Assembly (NCBI GenBank): GCA_024742285.1
Contig: JANSYR010000003.1
Coordinates: 310,001-374,000, forward strand
DNA length: 64,000 nucleotides
Direction: 5' to 3'
From: a bacterium
Lineage (GTDB): Bacteria; Myxococcota_A; UBA9160; UBA4427
Shown piece by piece: positions 1 through 8,700 of this stretch (position 1 is the first letter of the stretch; each line of letters opens with the position of its first letter). Under the pieces are notes generated by a model. The model was not told the DNA's origin. It worked only from the letters and a program-made list of their open reading frames with translations, and ran no database searches. The position numbers and the translations under genes were made by a program.

Positions 1-11
1 CGAGGAATCCC

Positions 12-3000
12 ATGTCCGAGCTCGATCGTCGTGACTTCCTGAAGGTCGTCGGTCTATCAACCGGCGCTGCAGCTACGATTGCCTGTGACCCCCCGGATAA
101 GCTGGTCCCCTATGTGATCCAGCCCGAGGCGATCACGCCCGGGATCGCCACCGACTACGCCTCCACCTGCCAGGAGTGCCCCGTCGGCTGCGGTCTTCAC
201 GTCAAGACCCGTGAAGGCCGCCCGATCAAGGTGGAAGGCAACCCCGACCATCCGATCAACCGCGGCGCGCTCTGTGCCCGCGGTCAGGCGGGCTTCTCTC
301 GCGCCTATCACCCGGACCGGATCGAAGGCCCGATGACCCGCGGAAGCGACGGCTCCGCCCAGCCGATCAGTTGGGAAGACGCGACGGCCAAGGTCGCGGC
401 GAAGCTCGGCGGCTCTGCCGGCAAGACCTGGATCCTCGGCGGTCCGGTCGGTCCCTCGCTCACCGGTGTGATCGATCAGTTCGCGGCCGCTGCGGGTCTC
501 GCGGGACATCTCACCTACGACAACTTCGGAACCCAGGCGCTGGTCGAAGCGAGCGAGCAGGTCTTCGGGGCCTCCGCCGCGCCGATCTTCGACCTCTCCG
601 AGGCCGACCTCGTCGTGGACTTCGGCGCCGACTTCCTCGACACGACCGTCGAGCTCGAAGCGCAGTGGACGAAGGCCCGGGACGTCAACACGCACAAGGA
701 CGGCGGTGCTCGTCTGATCGCGATCTCGCCGCGGCAGAATCTGACGGCCTCGAACGCGGACCACTGGGTCGCCGCGGCGCCGGGCAGCGAAGGTGTTCTC
801 GCCCTCGCGCTCGCGAAGGCCGTCGCCAGGAAGAAGGGGGCTTCGGTCGCTGCGGTGAGCGGCGCCGACATCGGTGGCGCGGTCTCGGCGGCGGGCATCA
901 GCCAGGGCGTCTTCGACGAGATGGTCGAGAAGCTCGCGAGCGCGAGCCACGCGGTCGCGCTTCCGCCGGGCGTCGCGGCGTCGACCTCGGCCGGCGCGGG
1001 CAACGCGGCGGCGGTTCTCCTGCTCAACTCGGTCCTCGGTGCCGTCGGCTCGCAGCTGACCTACCCCGCCGAGGATGCGCCGAAGCGCGCGAGCCTGGCC
1101 GACATCATCGGCCTGGTCGAGCAGATGAACGCGGGCAACGTCGACTGCCTCCTCATCCACGACCTGAACCCGGTCTTCTCGCTTCCCGCTTCGATCGGCT
1201 TCAAGGAAGCGCTGTCGAAGGTGGACCTCGTCGTCTCCTTCGCGCAGCTGATCGACGAGACCACCGAGGTGGCCGGTCTGCTCATGCCCGACAACGCGGC
1301 GGTCGAGAGCTGGGGCGACTCGAGCCCGCGACCGGGTGTCCGCGGGATCGTGCAGCCGACGCTGCGCCCGCTCCACGACACGCGACAGCTCGGCGACTCG
1401 ATCCTCGCGATCGGTCGCGCCATGGGCGGCGGCGTCGCCTCGCAGCTGCCCGAGGGCAGCTTCAAGAGCGTGCTCGAGTCGAACTGGTCCGGCAGCAGCT
1501 GGCGCCAGGCCCTCGCCCGGGGCGGCGAGTTCGGCGCGACCCCGAAGCGCACCGTGTCGGTCGCCGGAAGCGCGGGCAACGTCCGCCCCTCTGCCCCGAA
1601 GCTCGCCGGTTCCGGCAGCTACACGCTGGTCGCGTTCCCGCACTCCTATTACGGCGACGGCGCCGGCGCGGCCCTGCCGTGGATGCAGGAGATCCCGGAC
1701 CCGGTCACCAAGCTTTCCTGGAACAGCTGGGCCGAGATCTCGCAGAGCAAGGCCGACGAGCTCGGCGTCGTGTTCGGTGACGTGATCTCGGTCGAGACCC
1801 CCAGCGGCTCGGTGGAGCTCTCGGTCTACCCGCGCGGCGGTATCCGCGACGACGTCGTCGCGATCCCGATCGGCCAGGGCCACACGGTCGGCCACTACGC
1901 CTCCCATGCGGGCGACGCCTCCCACGAGGGCGCGACCGCGAAGGACGCGATGCAGCGCGGCGTGAACGTCGCCGATCTGCTCCCGGCGGCGAGCGACGAG
2001 GCCGGCGGCCAGGCCTACCTGTCGACGACGGCGAACGTCGCCAAGACGGGACGCTTCCGACGCCTGGCCCTCTCGCAGTGGACCGACAACCAGCGGGGAC
2101 GCGGTCTCGCGCCGGAGGTCAGCCTCTACGACCTCGCGAAGGGCGGCGGTATGGCGCACTTCGCGGCGGCCGCGAGTGCCGAAGGCGACCACGGCGAAGA
2201 CGGCGGCGATCACGGTGACGGCGGTGGTCACCACTTCGAAGGCCCGCCCTTCGAGTTCGAACGCGGCTACGACGCCGATCCCGACCAGCCCTACCGCTGG
2301 GGCATGACGATCGACAACGACAAGTGCACCGGTTGCGGCGCCTGCATCGCCGCCTGCTACATCGAGAACAACGTCTCGATCGTGGGCGAAGAGATGGCCA
2401 TCAAGCATCGCGAGATGACCTGGCTCCGGATCGAGCGCTACGTCGGCGACGGTGAGGTCGACTTCAACGACGGTGCCGAGCGCCGGCCCACGCCCGACGG
2501 CGAGAAGCTCGGTGAGAACGAGGTGCGGCACCTGCCGATGCTCTGCCAGCACTGTGGCGCGGCACCCTGCGAGGCGGTCTGCCCGGTCATCGCGACCTAC
2601 CACACCGACGAGGGAATCAACGGCATGGTGTACAACCGCTGTGTCGGCACCCGGTACTGCGGCAACAACTGCACCTACAAGGTCCGTCGCTTCAACTACT
2701 TCGACTACGGCAACAAGAACTGGCCCGGCCTTCTCGGCCTGATGCTCAATCCGGACGTCACCGTCCGCGGCCAGGGCGTCATGGAGAAGTGCTCGTTCTG
2801 TGTCCAGCGGATCGAGACCGCGCGCCAGCCCGCCAAGGACGAGGGGCGCCCGATCGGGGACGGTGAAGTCCTCACGGCGTGCCAGCAGACCTGCGCAAGC
2901 CAGGCCATCACGTTCGGCAACGTGCGTGACGATCAGAGCGCGGCCGTACAGCTCGTGAAGCAAAGCGAAGACCGGGCGTACCACGCGCTCCAGATCCTCA

Positions 3001-3062
3001 ACACCCGCTCCGCCGTGACCTACCTCGCGCAGGTCCGACGGGACGAGAACGGAGGCCACTGA
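12..3062 (+). CDS. actB: Alternative complex III subunit ActB (molybdopterin-like domain fused to Fe-S domain)
   Basis: ActB is the large electron-transfer subunit of alternative complex III, a quinol-oxidising membrane complex. The 1016-residue length fits the fused form. It starts with a twin-arginine signal (RRDFLK at residues 6-11) that runs into a lipobox-like TIAC, Cys25. The first ~715 residues resemble a molybdopterin oxidoreductase, including CxxCxxxC at residue 53 onward. A Gly/Asp/His-rich linker covers about 724-742. The ferredoxin-like domain carries Cys clusters beginning near residues 772 (CTGCGAC), 845 (CQHCGAAPC), 877, 927 (CSFC) and 957 (CQQTC). In characterised complexes the N-terminal half holds no molybdenum cofactor; whether that holds here is not visible. 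The start is supported by GAGGAA about five bases upstream. actC follows after one base. An actA gene would be expected upstream, outside the window. Confidence 0.95.
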   Translation: MSELDRRDFLKVVGLSTGAAATIACDPPDKLVPYVIQPEAITPGIATDYASTCQECPVGCGLHVKTREGRPIKVEGNPDHPINRGALCARGQAGFSRAYHPDRIEGPMTRGSDGSAQPISWEDATAKVAAKLGGSAGKTWILGGPVGPSLTGVIDQFAAAAGLAGHLTYDNFGTQALVEASEQVFGASAAPIFDLSEADLVVDFGADFLDTTVELEAQWTKARDVNTHKDGGARLIAISPRQNLTASNADHWVAAAPGSEGVLALALAKAVARKKGASVAAVSGADIGGAVSAAGISQGVFDEMVEKLASASHAVALPPGVAASTSAGAGNAAAVLLLNSVLGAVGSQLTYPAEDAPKRASLADIIGLVEQMNAGNVDCLLIHDLNPVFSLPASIGFKEALSKVDLVVSFAQLIDETTEVAGLLMPDNAAVESWGDSSPRPGVRGIVQPTLRPLHDTRQLGDSILAIGRAMGGGVASQLPEGSFKSVLESNWSGSSWRQALARGGEFGATPKRTVSVAGSAGNVRPSAPKLAGSGSYTLVAFPHSYYGDGAGAALPWMQEIPDPVTKLSWNSWAEISQSKADELGVVFGDVISVETPSGSVELSVYPRGGIRDDVVAIPIGQGHTVGHYASHAGDASHEGATAKDAMQRGVNVADLLPAASDEAGGQAYLSTTANVAKTGRFRRLALSQWTDNQRGRGLAPEVSLYDLAKGGGMAHFAAAASAEGDHGEDGGDHGDGGGHHFEGPPFEFERGYDADPDQPYRWGMTIDNDKCTGCGACIAACYIENNVSIVGEEMAIKHREMTWLRIERYVGDGEVDFNDGAERRPTPDGEKLGENEVRHLPMLCQHCGAAPCEAVCPVIATYHTDEGINGMVYNRCVGTRYCGNNCTYKVRRFNYFDYGNKNWPGLLGLMLNPDVTVRGQGVMEKCSFCVQRIETARQPAKDEGRPIGDGEVLTACQQTCASQAITFGNVRDDQSAAVQLVKQSEDRAYHALQILNTRSAVTYLAQVRRDENGGH

Positions 3063-3063
3063 T

Positions 3064-4422
3064 ATGGCACCGCCTCCCGCGTCTGCAGTCGCCGACTCGA
3101 TGACGGCCCCGGCTGCACCCAGGGATTCACAGACCAACGTCGACATCATGGCGGTCACGAAGGGCTTTCACTGGCCCTGGCTGATCGCCCTGATCTTCGC
3201 CGTCTCCGGAGTCGGGTTGGCTGCCGGCACGCTGGCCTACCAGACCTACGTGGGTCTCGGAATCGCCGGCTACCAGGCGCCGGTCTTCTGGGGCGTCTAC
3301 ATCATCACGTTCGTCTTCTGGATCGGCATCGGCCACGCCGGCACGCTGATCTCGGCGATCCTCTTCCTCTTCCGGGCGAAGTGGCGGAACGCGATCAACC
3401 GCGGCGCCGAGGCGATGACGGTCTTCGCCGTCCTCACCGCGGCGCTCTTCCCGCTGATCCACATCGGGCGCCTCTGGAAGTTCTACTTCCTCCTGCCCTA
3501 CCCGAACCAGCGCTACCTCTGGGTCAACTTCAAGAGCCCGCTCCTCTGGGACGTGTTCGCGGTCAACACCTACCTGACGATCTCGCTCTTGTTCTTTCTG
3601 GTCGGATTGATCCCCGACATCGCGATCGCCCGCGACCGCGCCGTCGGATGGAAGAAGGCGGTCTACACGGTTCTCGCCGGTGGCTGGCAGGGCACGGGCA
3701 AGCAGTGGAAGGCGCACAATCGGACCGTCCTTCACCTGTCCGGCATCGCGACCCCGCTGGTCCTCTCGGTCCACTCGATCGTTTCCTGGGACTTCGCCAT
3801 GTCGATCGTCCCGGGCTGGCACGCCACGATCTTCGCGCCCTACTTCGTCGCGGGCGCGATCTTCGGCGGCTTCGCCATGGTGATCAACGTGATGATCCCG
3901 GTCCGCCGGATCTTCAAGCTCGAGCGGTACATCACCGACTACCACTTCGAGAACATGTCGCGGTTCATCCTCTTCACGAGTCTGATCTGCGGCTACGCCT
4001 ACGGCGCCGAATACTTCATCGCCTGGTACTCGGGCGTCGAGTTCGAGCAGACCTCGTTCTGGCTGCGCGCCTTCGGTCCCTACTGGTTCTCGACCTGGTG
4101 CATGATCATCTTCAACGTCGTCATGCCCCAGCTCCTGTGGATCAAGAAGCTCCGGACGAACCTGCCCTTCCTGTTCATCCTCTGCTTCTTCATCAACCTG
4201 GGCATGTGGTTCGAGCGGTACGTGATCATCATCACCTCGCTCTCCCGCGAGTACGTGCCGGCGGCCTGGGGTCTCTACATCCCCAGCACCACCGAGCTGA
4301 TCGTCCTCACGGGCAGCTTCTGCTGGTTCAGCATGTTCTTCCTCCTGTTCCTGAAGATGTTCCCGATCATCGCCATCGCCGAGGTCAAGGAACTCGACAT
4401 CCACGCGAAGGAGCACCACTGA
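3064..4422 (+). CDS. actC: Alternative complex III subunit ActC (NrfD-like membrane protein)
   Basis: ActC is an NrfD/PsrC-family integral membrane subunit of alternative complex III and is thought to form the quinol site and a proton path beside ActB. The 452-residue product begins with about 30 hydrophilic residues and then shows roughly ten hydrophobic helices, the first around WPWLIALIFAVSGVG. Characteristic stretches are GHAGTLISAILFL and the aromatic loop LLPYPNQRYLWVNFKSPLLWD. It starts one base after the actB stop, with GGAGG just upstream, and is followed after one base by actD. This order and tight spacing are typical of act operons. Confidence 0.95.
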   Translation: MAPPPASAVADSMTAPAAPRDSQTNVDIMAVTKGFHWPWLIALIFAVSGVGLAAGTLAYQTYVGLGIAGYQAPVFWGVYIITFVFWIGIGHAGTLISAILFLFRAKWRNAINRGAEAMTVFAVLTAALFPLIHIGRLWKFYFLLPYPNQRYLWVNFKSPLLWDVFAVNTYLTISLLFFLVGLIPDIAIARDRAVGWKKAVYTVLAGGWQGTGKQWKAHNRTVLHLSGIATPLVLSVHSIVSWDFAMSIVPGWHATIFAPYFVAGAIFGGFAMVINVMIPVRRIFKLERYITDYHFENMSRFILFTSLICGYAYGAEYFIAWYSGVEFEQTSFWLRAFGPYWFSTWCMIIFNVVMPQLLWIKKLRTNLPFLFILCFFINLGMWFERYVIIITSLSREYVPAAWGLYIPSTTELIVLTGSFCWFSMFFLLFLKMFPIIAIAEVKELDIHAKEHH

Positions 4423-4423
4423 G

Positions 4424-4924
4424 ATGCCGACTCTCGTGAGCGTCTATGACCTGGTGTCGGATACGTCGAACGCCGTGCGGAGCCTCAAGGCCCGCGGCTT
4501 CGACGAGCTGACGACCTACTCGCCGGCTCCCTTCGACGAGCTCGAAGAAGCGGAAGACCCGACGCCCTCCAAGGTGCGGATCTTCACCCTGCTCGGCGGC
4601 CTGGTCGGCGTCGTGACCGGCTTCGGCATCCAGATCTGGATGTCGATGGACTGGCCGATCAAGATCGCGGGCAAGAACTTCGCGGCGATCCCGCCCATGT
4701 GGATCATCGGCTTCGAGCTGACGATTCTCTTCGGCGGCGTCCTGACCGTGCTGGCGCTCTTCGCGCTCGGCGGTCTCTATCCCCGCCCGCTCGACAAGCA
4801 CTACAGCCCCCGCTTCTCCGCCGAGGAGTTCGGCGTCGTCGTCGAATGCGCGGAGCGGGACGTGGCCGAGGTCGAAGCCGTCATGCGCGGCAACGGTGCG
4901 AAGGAGGTTTCTCTTCATGCGTAG
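4424..4924 (+). CDS. actD: Alternative complex III subunit ActD (DUF3341)
   Basis: ActD is a small two-helix membrane subunit of alternative complex III (DUF3341 family). The 166-residue protein has a soluble N-terminal part that begins VSVYDLVSDT, with the family pattern of a short alpha/beta segment ending TYSPAPFDE. Two transmembrane helices follow, at about residues 52-70 and 90-112. A C-terminal soluble part ends with VECAERDVAEVEAVM. AAGGAG precedes the start, which lies one base after actC. Its last eight bases overlap the first codons of actE, so translation of the two is probably coupled. Confidence 0.93.
   Translation: MPTLVSVYDLVSDTSNAVRSLKARGFDELTTYSPAPFDELEEAEDPTPSKVRIFTLLGGLVGVVTGFGIQIWMSMDWPIKIAGKNFAAIPPMWIIGFELTILFGGVLTVLALFALGGLYPRPLDKHYSPRFSAEEFGVVVECAERDVAEVEAVMRGNGAKEVSLHA
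4901..4907 (+). promoter_or_regulatory. Ribosome binding site that fixes the actE start at 4917
   Basis: AAGGAGG lies inside the end of actD, nine bases before the ATG at 4917. This is the best initiation signal for actE. It argues that the arginine-rich repeat leader is translated, rather than the frame starting at 4896 or only at the internal ATG at 5052. Confidence 0.7.
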
Positions 4925-4993
4925 CCGCAGGCGCCTCATGCGTAGCCGCAGCCGCTCCACGCGTAGCCGCAGGCGCTCCATGCGTAGTGCGAC
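4917..4993 (+). repeat. 21-bp tandem repeat containing the actE start codon
   Basis: Units of 21 bp begin at 4917, 4938 and 4959, with a partial copy from 4980. Each opens ATGCGTAGCCGC or a close variant; the third opens ACG instead of ATG, and the fourth diverges after ATGCGTAG. The period is seven codons, so the frame is kept. The second half of each unit varies (AGGCGCCTC, AGCCGCTCC, AGGCGCTCC). Confidence 0.9.
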
Positions 4994-5603
4994 CGCGACC
5001 CACTCCCTTTCGCAGCCCATCCGCGGCAGCCACACGACGGAACGTCGTGTGATGATGGGCGTGATGTGCTTCTTCTTCCTGACGCAGGTCGGGTGCTGGG
5101 AGCAGGTCTCGAAGGAATGGTTCGAGCAGATGAAGTGGCAGCCGGCCGTCCAGGCGTTCGAGCTGAACCAGTACGACCACCAGATCCAGATCACGAATCT
5201 GAGCCCGCCCGACGGGACGGTCCCGATCGGCTGGGGCAGCGTGCCGGACCTCGCTTCGATGTCGCTCTCCGAGCAGGACGCGGTCCCGAACCCGAACGCG
5301 GCGACCTTCGAGTCCCTCGCGCGCGGCAAGGAGTACTTCGACGTCAACTGCGCGACCTGTCACGGCCCGACCGGCGGTGGCAACGGTCCGATCGCGGCGC
5401 CGAACGGTCCGATCCAGGGCGTGCTGCCGATCGGTCCCGGTTCGCCGCTGGGCTTCAGCCTCGCGCCGGGCCTCACTGATGGCCACATCTACACCACGAT
5501 CTCCCTCGGCCGCGGCCGCATGCCGAGCTACCGCCGGATTCCGCCGGAAGCACGCTGGGACGTCGTGAACTACATCCGCGACCTCAACGGTCAGGGAGGT
5601 TGA
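4917..5603 (+). CDS. actE: Alternative complex III subunit ActE (monohaem cytochrome c lipoprotein) with repeat leader
   Basis: ActE is the lipid-anchored monohaem cytochrome c of alternative complex III and passes electrons out of the complex on the periplasmic side. From the ATG at 4917 it has 228 residues. The haem motif CATCH is at 145-149, and MPSYRR near the C terminus supplies a likely Met ligand. The export signal is not at the N terminus. A hydrophobic segment ending LTQVGC places the lipidated Cys at residue 60. Before it lie about 24 residues of a seven-residue repeat (MRSRRRL, MRSRSRS, TRSRRRS, MRS) and a Ser/Thr-rich stretch. A later start at the ATG at 5052 would give a more usual short signal but has no good ribosome site. 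The gene overlaps actD and ends inside the start region of actF. Confidence 0.92.
   Translation: MRSRRRLMRSRSRSTRSRRRSMRSATATHSLSQPIRGSHTTERRVMMGVMCFFFLTQVGCWEQVSKEWFEQMKWQPAVQAFELNQYDHQIQITNLSPPDGTVPIGWGSVPDLASMSLSEQDAVPNPNAATFESLARGKEYFDVNCATCHGPTGGGNGPIAAPNGPIQGVLPIGPGSPLGFSLAPGLTDGHIYTTISLGRGRMPSYRRIPPEARWDVVNYIRDLNGQGG
5031..5051. other. Perfect 9-bp inverted repeat in the actE leader
   Basis: The arms CACACGACG (5031-5039) and CGTCGTGTG (5043-5051) are exact reverse complements around a GAA loop. The structure ends immediately before the internal ATG at 5052, which opens the hydrophobic signal sequence. No T-tract follows, so it is not an ordinary terminator. It could form an mRNA hairpin or a protein-binding palindrome. 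Confidence 0.6.
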
Positions 5604-5605
5604 TC

Positions 5606-6928
5606 GTGAGCGCTGTTGCAACCGCAGCCGAGCGCGCCAATCCGGGCGCTCTTCCCAAGCCGCTCTTCCAGGCCTGCCTCGCCGCCGTCGTGGTCGGCAT
5701 CGTCTCCCTGATCGGGGGCGTTGCGTCGGATCCGCAGACGGCCTGGCTGTCCTTCCATGCCAACTTCATCTTCTTCACGATGTTGTCCTGTGGCGGCCTC
5801 GTGCTGACCGCGATCTACTCGATCGTCGGCGCGCACTGGCCGGGGCCCTATCGCCGCTTCGCGGAGAGCCTCGCCGCCTTCATTCCGGTCGCCTTCGTGC
5901 TCGGATGCGTCGGCTACTTCGGCGGCGAGTACATCTTCGACTGGCAGGCGAACGGCGCCATGCACGGCAAGGAAGGCTGGCTGTCGAAGGGTCGCTTCTA
6001 CGGCACGGACCTGGGTCTGCTGGCGATCATGTCCTTCCTCTCGGTCGCGATGCTCAAGGCCTCGTCCCGCCCGAACCTGCGCAACCTCGCGGAGAACGGC
6101 GAAGGCTTCGCCAAGCGCATGGCGGAGAGCTGGACCGCCGGCTGGAAGGGAGACGAAGAGGAGCGTGAGGCGTCGAAGAAGAAGACCGCCTTCATCGCCC
6201 CCTTCATCGGCCTCGTCTACGGCATCGGCTTCGCCTTCTTCGCCTTCGATCAGGTCATGTCGATGGAGCAGGCGTGGTTCTCGAACCTCTTCGGCAACTT
6301 CGTGTGCTGGGGCGGAATCCTCTCCGCCGTCGCCGCGTGCGCCGTGTCGGGCCTCCTCTCGAAGGACCTGCCCGGCTTCGAGGGCGAGATCACCGAGAGC
6401 CGGATGCACGACATCGGCAAGATGATGTTCGCGTTCTCGATCTTCTGGTTCTACCTCTTCTGGGCGCAGTACCTGGTCATCTACTACGGCAACCTGCCGG
6501 AAGAGACCTACTACCTGCGGGATCGCCTCGGCGACCAGTTCCTGATCGACAAGGGCTACTCCGCGGCGGCGTTCGCGAAGAGCTGGACGAACTGGGACTT
6601 CTCCTGGGCGCGCTTCCAGACCGGCTACGGCTGGATGGCGATGGCGACCTGGGCCTGCAACTGGGTCCTGCCCTTCTTCGTCCTCCTCGGGCAGCGCCCG
6701 AAGAAGACCCCGTGGATCGCGGGTCCGATCGCCGGTCTGCTGCTCTTCGGCCTCTGGCTCGAGCGCAACTTGCTCGTCTGGCCCTCGGTCGTGAAGGGCG
6801 ACATGACGGCGCCCTTCGGCCTGATCCAGTTCGGGATCGCCGCCGGCTTCATCGGCGCGTTCCTGGCGGTGGTGCTCTACTACAGCCGGGTCTTCCCGAC
6901 GGTCGCGGTCGCGGTGAAGGAAGACTAG
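5606..6928 (+). CDS. actF: Alternative complex III subunit ActF (NrfD-like membrane protein)
   Basis: ActF is the second multi-helix quinol-related membrane subunit of alternative complex III, related to but shorter in motif content than ActC. The product has 440 residues and about ten transmembrane helices. Recognisable stretches are GPYRRFAESLAAFIP, the cytoplasmic loop with KKKTAFIAPFIG and the helix FWFYLFWAQYLVIYYGNLPEE. GTG at 5606 is preferred because GGGAGG sits six bases upstream; an in-frame TTG at 5600 overlaps the actE stop and is less likely. No actG or terminal oxidase gene follows, and the operon stops at a strong terminator. Confidence 0.93.
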   Translation: MSAVATAAERANPGALPKPLFQACLAAVVVGIVSLIGGVASDPQTAWLSFHANFIFFTMLSCGGLVLTAIYSIVGAHWPGPYRRFAESLAAFIPVAFVLGCVGYFGGEYIFDWQANGAMHGKEGWLSKGRFYGTDLGLLAIMSFLSVAMLKASSRPNLRNLAENGEGFAKRMAESWTAGWKGDEEEREASKKKTAFIAPFIGLVYGIGFAFFAFDQVMSMEQAWFSNLFGNFVCWGGILSAVAACAVSGLLSKDLPGFEGEITESRMHDIGKMMFAFSIFWFYLFWAQYLVIYYGNLPEETYYLRDRLGDQFLIDKGYSAAAFAKSWTNWDFSWARFQTGYGWMAMATWACNWVLPFFVLLGQRPKKTPWIAGPIAGLLLFGLWLERNLLVWPSVVKGDMTAPFGLIQFGIAAGFIGAFLAVVLYYSRVFPTVAVAVKED

Positions 6929-6985
6929 TCCTTCGGTCGCGGGCCCACGCCGAGTGGGCCGCGAACGACGCTGAGCGATGACGAA

Positions 6986-7020
6986 GGGCGCGGTCCACGG
7001 GGCCGCGCCCTTCTTTCTTT
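6986..7020 (+). terminator. Rho-independent terminator after actF
   Basis: GGGCGCGGTCC (6986-6996) and GGGCCGCGCCC (7000-7010) form an 11-bp stem with one G-T wobble and an ACG loop. TTCTTTCTTT follows directly. It lies 58 bases after the actF stop and closes the act operon. Confidence 0.88.
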
Positions 7021-7084
7021 CGGCGTGCGGTGCGCTTTCTTGGCGTGCGGCGCTCGGAGGCGACGTTGAAGCTACCCTCGGCCC

Positions 7085-8608
7085 ATGCCGCCTGATTCGG
7101 ACGCGAAGGATTCCCACGTCGAGGTCCCCGCGTCGGAAGGCGGCGCGCGGATCGAGCTCTCGGACGGCGGGGCGCTCGTGCTCGGCGCGGAGGGCGTTCG
7201 GCGCGTCGACTTCGACGGGACGGGCGGCACGATCCACGCGTACGAGGCGATCGGGCACGTCTACGCCAGCGAGCGCGTCCTGCTGATCGGGACCGCAGAC
7301 GACCTGATCACGCTTCGCCAGCGGGATCTCGTCTCGGCGGACCCGAGAGCCGAGCGCGACCGGCTCTTCGAGGCGATCCGGGCACGGCCGGGCGGCGAGG
7401 TGATCCTCGCGTCGATCGCTGCGGTCGAGCGCCTGGGCGACCACGAGGGGCCCGCCTGGGTGATCTGGGCGACGGTGCTGCTCTGCGTGATCGGCGCGGG
7501 ATTGCAGATCGCCGACCGGCTCTTCGACCAGGTGGGGATCTTCGTTCCGGAGCTCGTCGTGCGTGGCGAGTACTGGCGCGCCATCACGATGCACTTCCTG
7601 CACGACGTGACCGCGACGCCCGATTTCCTGCGCCCGCTCCTGCCGATGCTCCGCGGTCTACCGATCCACATGGCGTTCAACATGGCGGGGATGCTCGTCC
7701 TCGGTCATCTGGTCGAGCGGCCGCTGGGCGGCTGGCGGACCGCGATCGTGCTCGCCTTCGCCGGCTTCGGCACGATCGCCGGGATCTTCGTCTTCGGGCA
7801 CGGACGGGTGCTGGGCGCTTCCGGGCTCGTTTCCGGGCTCGCCGGCGCGATGCTGGCCCTCGAGCTCCACTACGCGTTCTGGATGCCGACCTACTGGCGG
7901 ATCCCACGGCGGATCTTCATCGGCCTGCTGCTCTTCCAGTTCGCGGTGGTCGACCAGCTCCTCGCCCACCTCGTCGCGGGCGGCGCGCACCTCGGTGGCT
8001 TCGCGGGAGGCTATGTGGCGACCTGGCTCCTCGGCCGGCCCGGCGAGGCGGAGCTGCGGCCGACGGCCTCGACCCGGGTCGGTGCGGTGAGCGCAGCGAT
8101 CCTGGCGGTGATGGGATTCGTGGGCGCCTGGCCGCTCGCTCGCCACGACCTCCCGGCCCTCGAGCGGCACGCGCTCCGGGTCGCAGACCTTCCCTTCGAC
8201 TACTACCGCCCGGGCTACGACAACGCCGCAGCCTGGCTGATCTCGATCTCGGGGGAGGCTTCGCCCGAGAGCCTCGATCTCGCCGTGGCGCTCGCGGAGC
8301 GAGCGGTGGGCGACACGGCGGGCCTGAACCCGAGCGTGCTCGACACCCTCGCCGAAGCGCTCTTCCAGCGCGGCGACCTCGAGGCATCACTCTTCACGAT
8401 CGATGCGGCGATCGCGCTCGCGCCGAACGAGCCCTATTTCCGCGAGCAGCGGCGGCGGTTCACTGGCGAGCGGGATCCAGGCGACCGGCCGCCCGAGCCG
8501 GGAGAACCGCTTCCCCGGCGATTCGACCCGGTCGACACGAGCGGGGCGGCGATTCCGGAGAACCCCTCCGCCGCTCCCCCGGATGCCCGGGCTCCCGGCC
8601 CTGCCTGA
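7085..8608 (+). CDS. Rhomboid-family intramembrane serine protease with soluble N- and C-terminal domains
   Basis: Rhomboids cut membrane proteins within the bilayer. This 507-residue protein has the full catalytic set. The WR motif is in YWRAITMHFLHD and the HxxxN motif in HMAFN. The nucleophile is Ser246 in GASG, and the base is His302 in GAHLGGFAGG. About 125 residues precede the first membrane helix (WVIWATVLLCVIGAGLQI); they look like a soluble beta-rich domain and are much longer than in GlpG. After the last helix (near residue 350) comes a helical segment with a TPR-like pattern (LDTLAEALFQRGDLEASLFTIDAAIALAPNEP), then a Pro-rich tail. The substrate is unknown. It follows the act terminator and is probably its own unit. 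Confidence 0.88.
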   Translation: MPPDSDAKDSHVEVPASEGGARIELSDGGALVLGAEGVRRVDFDGTGGTIHAYEAIGHVYASERVLLIGTADDLITLRQRDLVSADPRAERDRLFEAIRARPGGEVILASIAAVERLGDHEGPAWVIWATVLLCVIGAGLQIADRLFDQVGIFVPELVVRGEYWRAITMHFLHDVTATPDFLRPLLPMLRGLPIHMAFNMAGMLVLGHLVERPLGGWRTAIVLAFAGFGTIAGIFVFGHGRVLGASGLVSGLAGAMLALELHYAFWMPTYWRIPRRIFIGLLLFQFAVVDQLLAHLVAGGAHLGGFAGGYVATWLLGRPGEAELRPTASTRVGAVSAAILAVMGFVGAWPLARHDLPALERHALRVADLPFDYYRPGYDNAAAWLISISGEASPESLDLAVALAERAVGDTAGLNPSVLDTLAEALFQRGDLEASLFTIDAAIALAPNEPYFREQRRRFTGERDPGDRPPEPGEPLPRRFDPVDTSGAAIPENPSAAPPDARAPGPA

Positions 8609-8700
8609 TCGCGGGCTCGAAACGAGACGATGACCGTGCCGGAACGATCTATCGTCCTTGGGATCGGTCCCGCATGGGACCGAGGAGGGCCGCGATTCCG

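Noticed and set aside
57-3158. A 1033-codon open frame antisense to actB
   Set aside because: Composition is Arg/Val/Asp-rich with no domain, and it mirrors a well-supported gene. High GC leaves few stops on the opposite strand.
6929-6972. GC-rich inverted repeat just after actF as the main terminator
   Set aside because: The stem has a bulge and no T-tract. The hairpin at 6986-7020 is much stronger.
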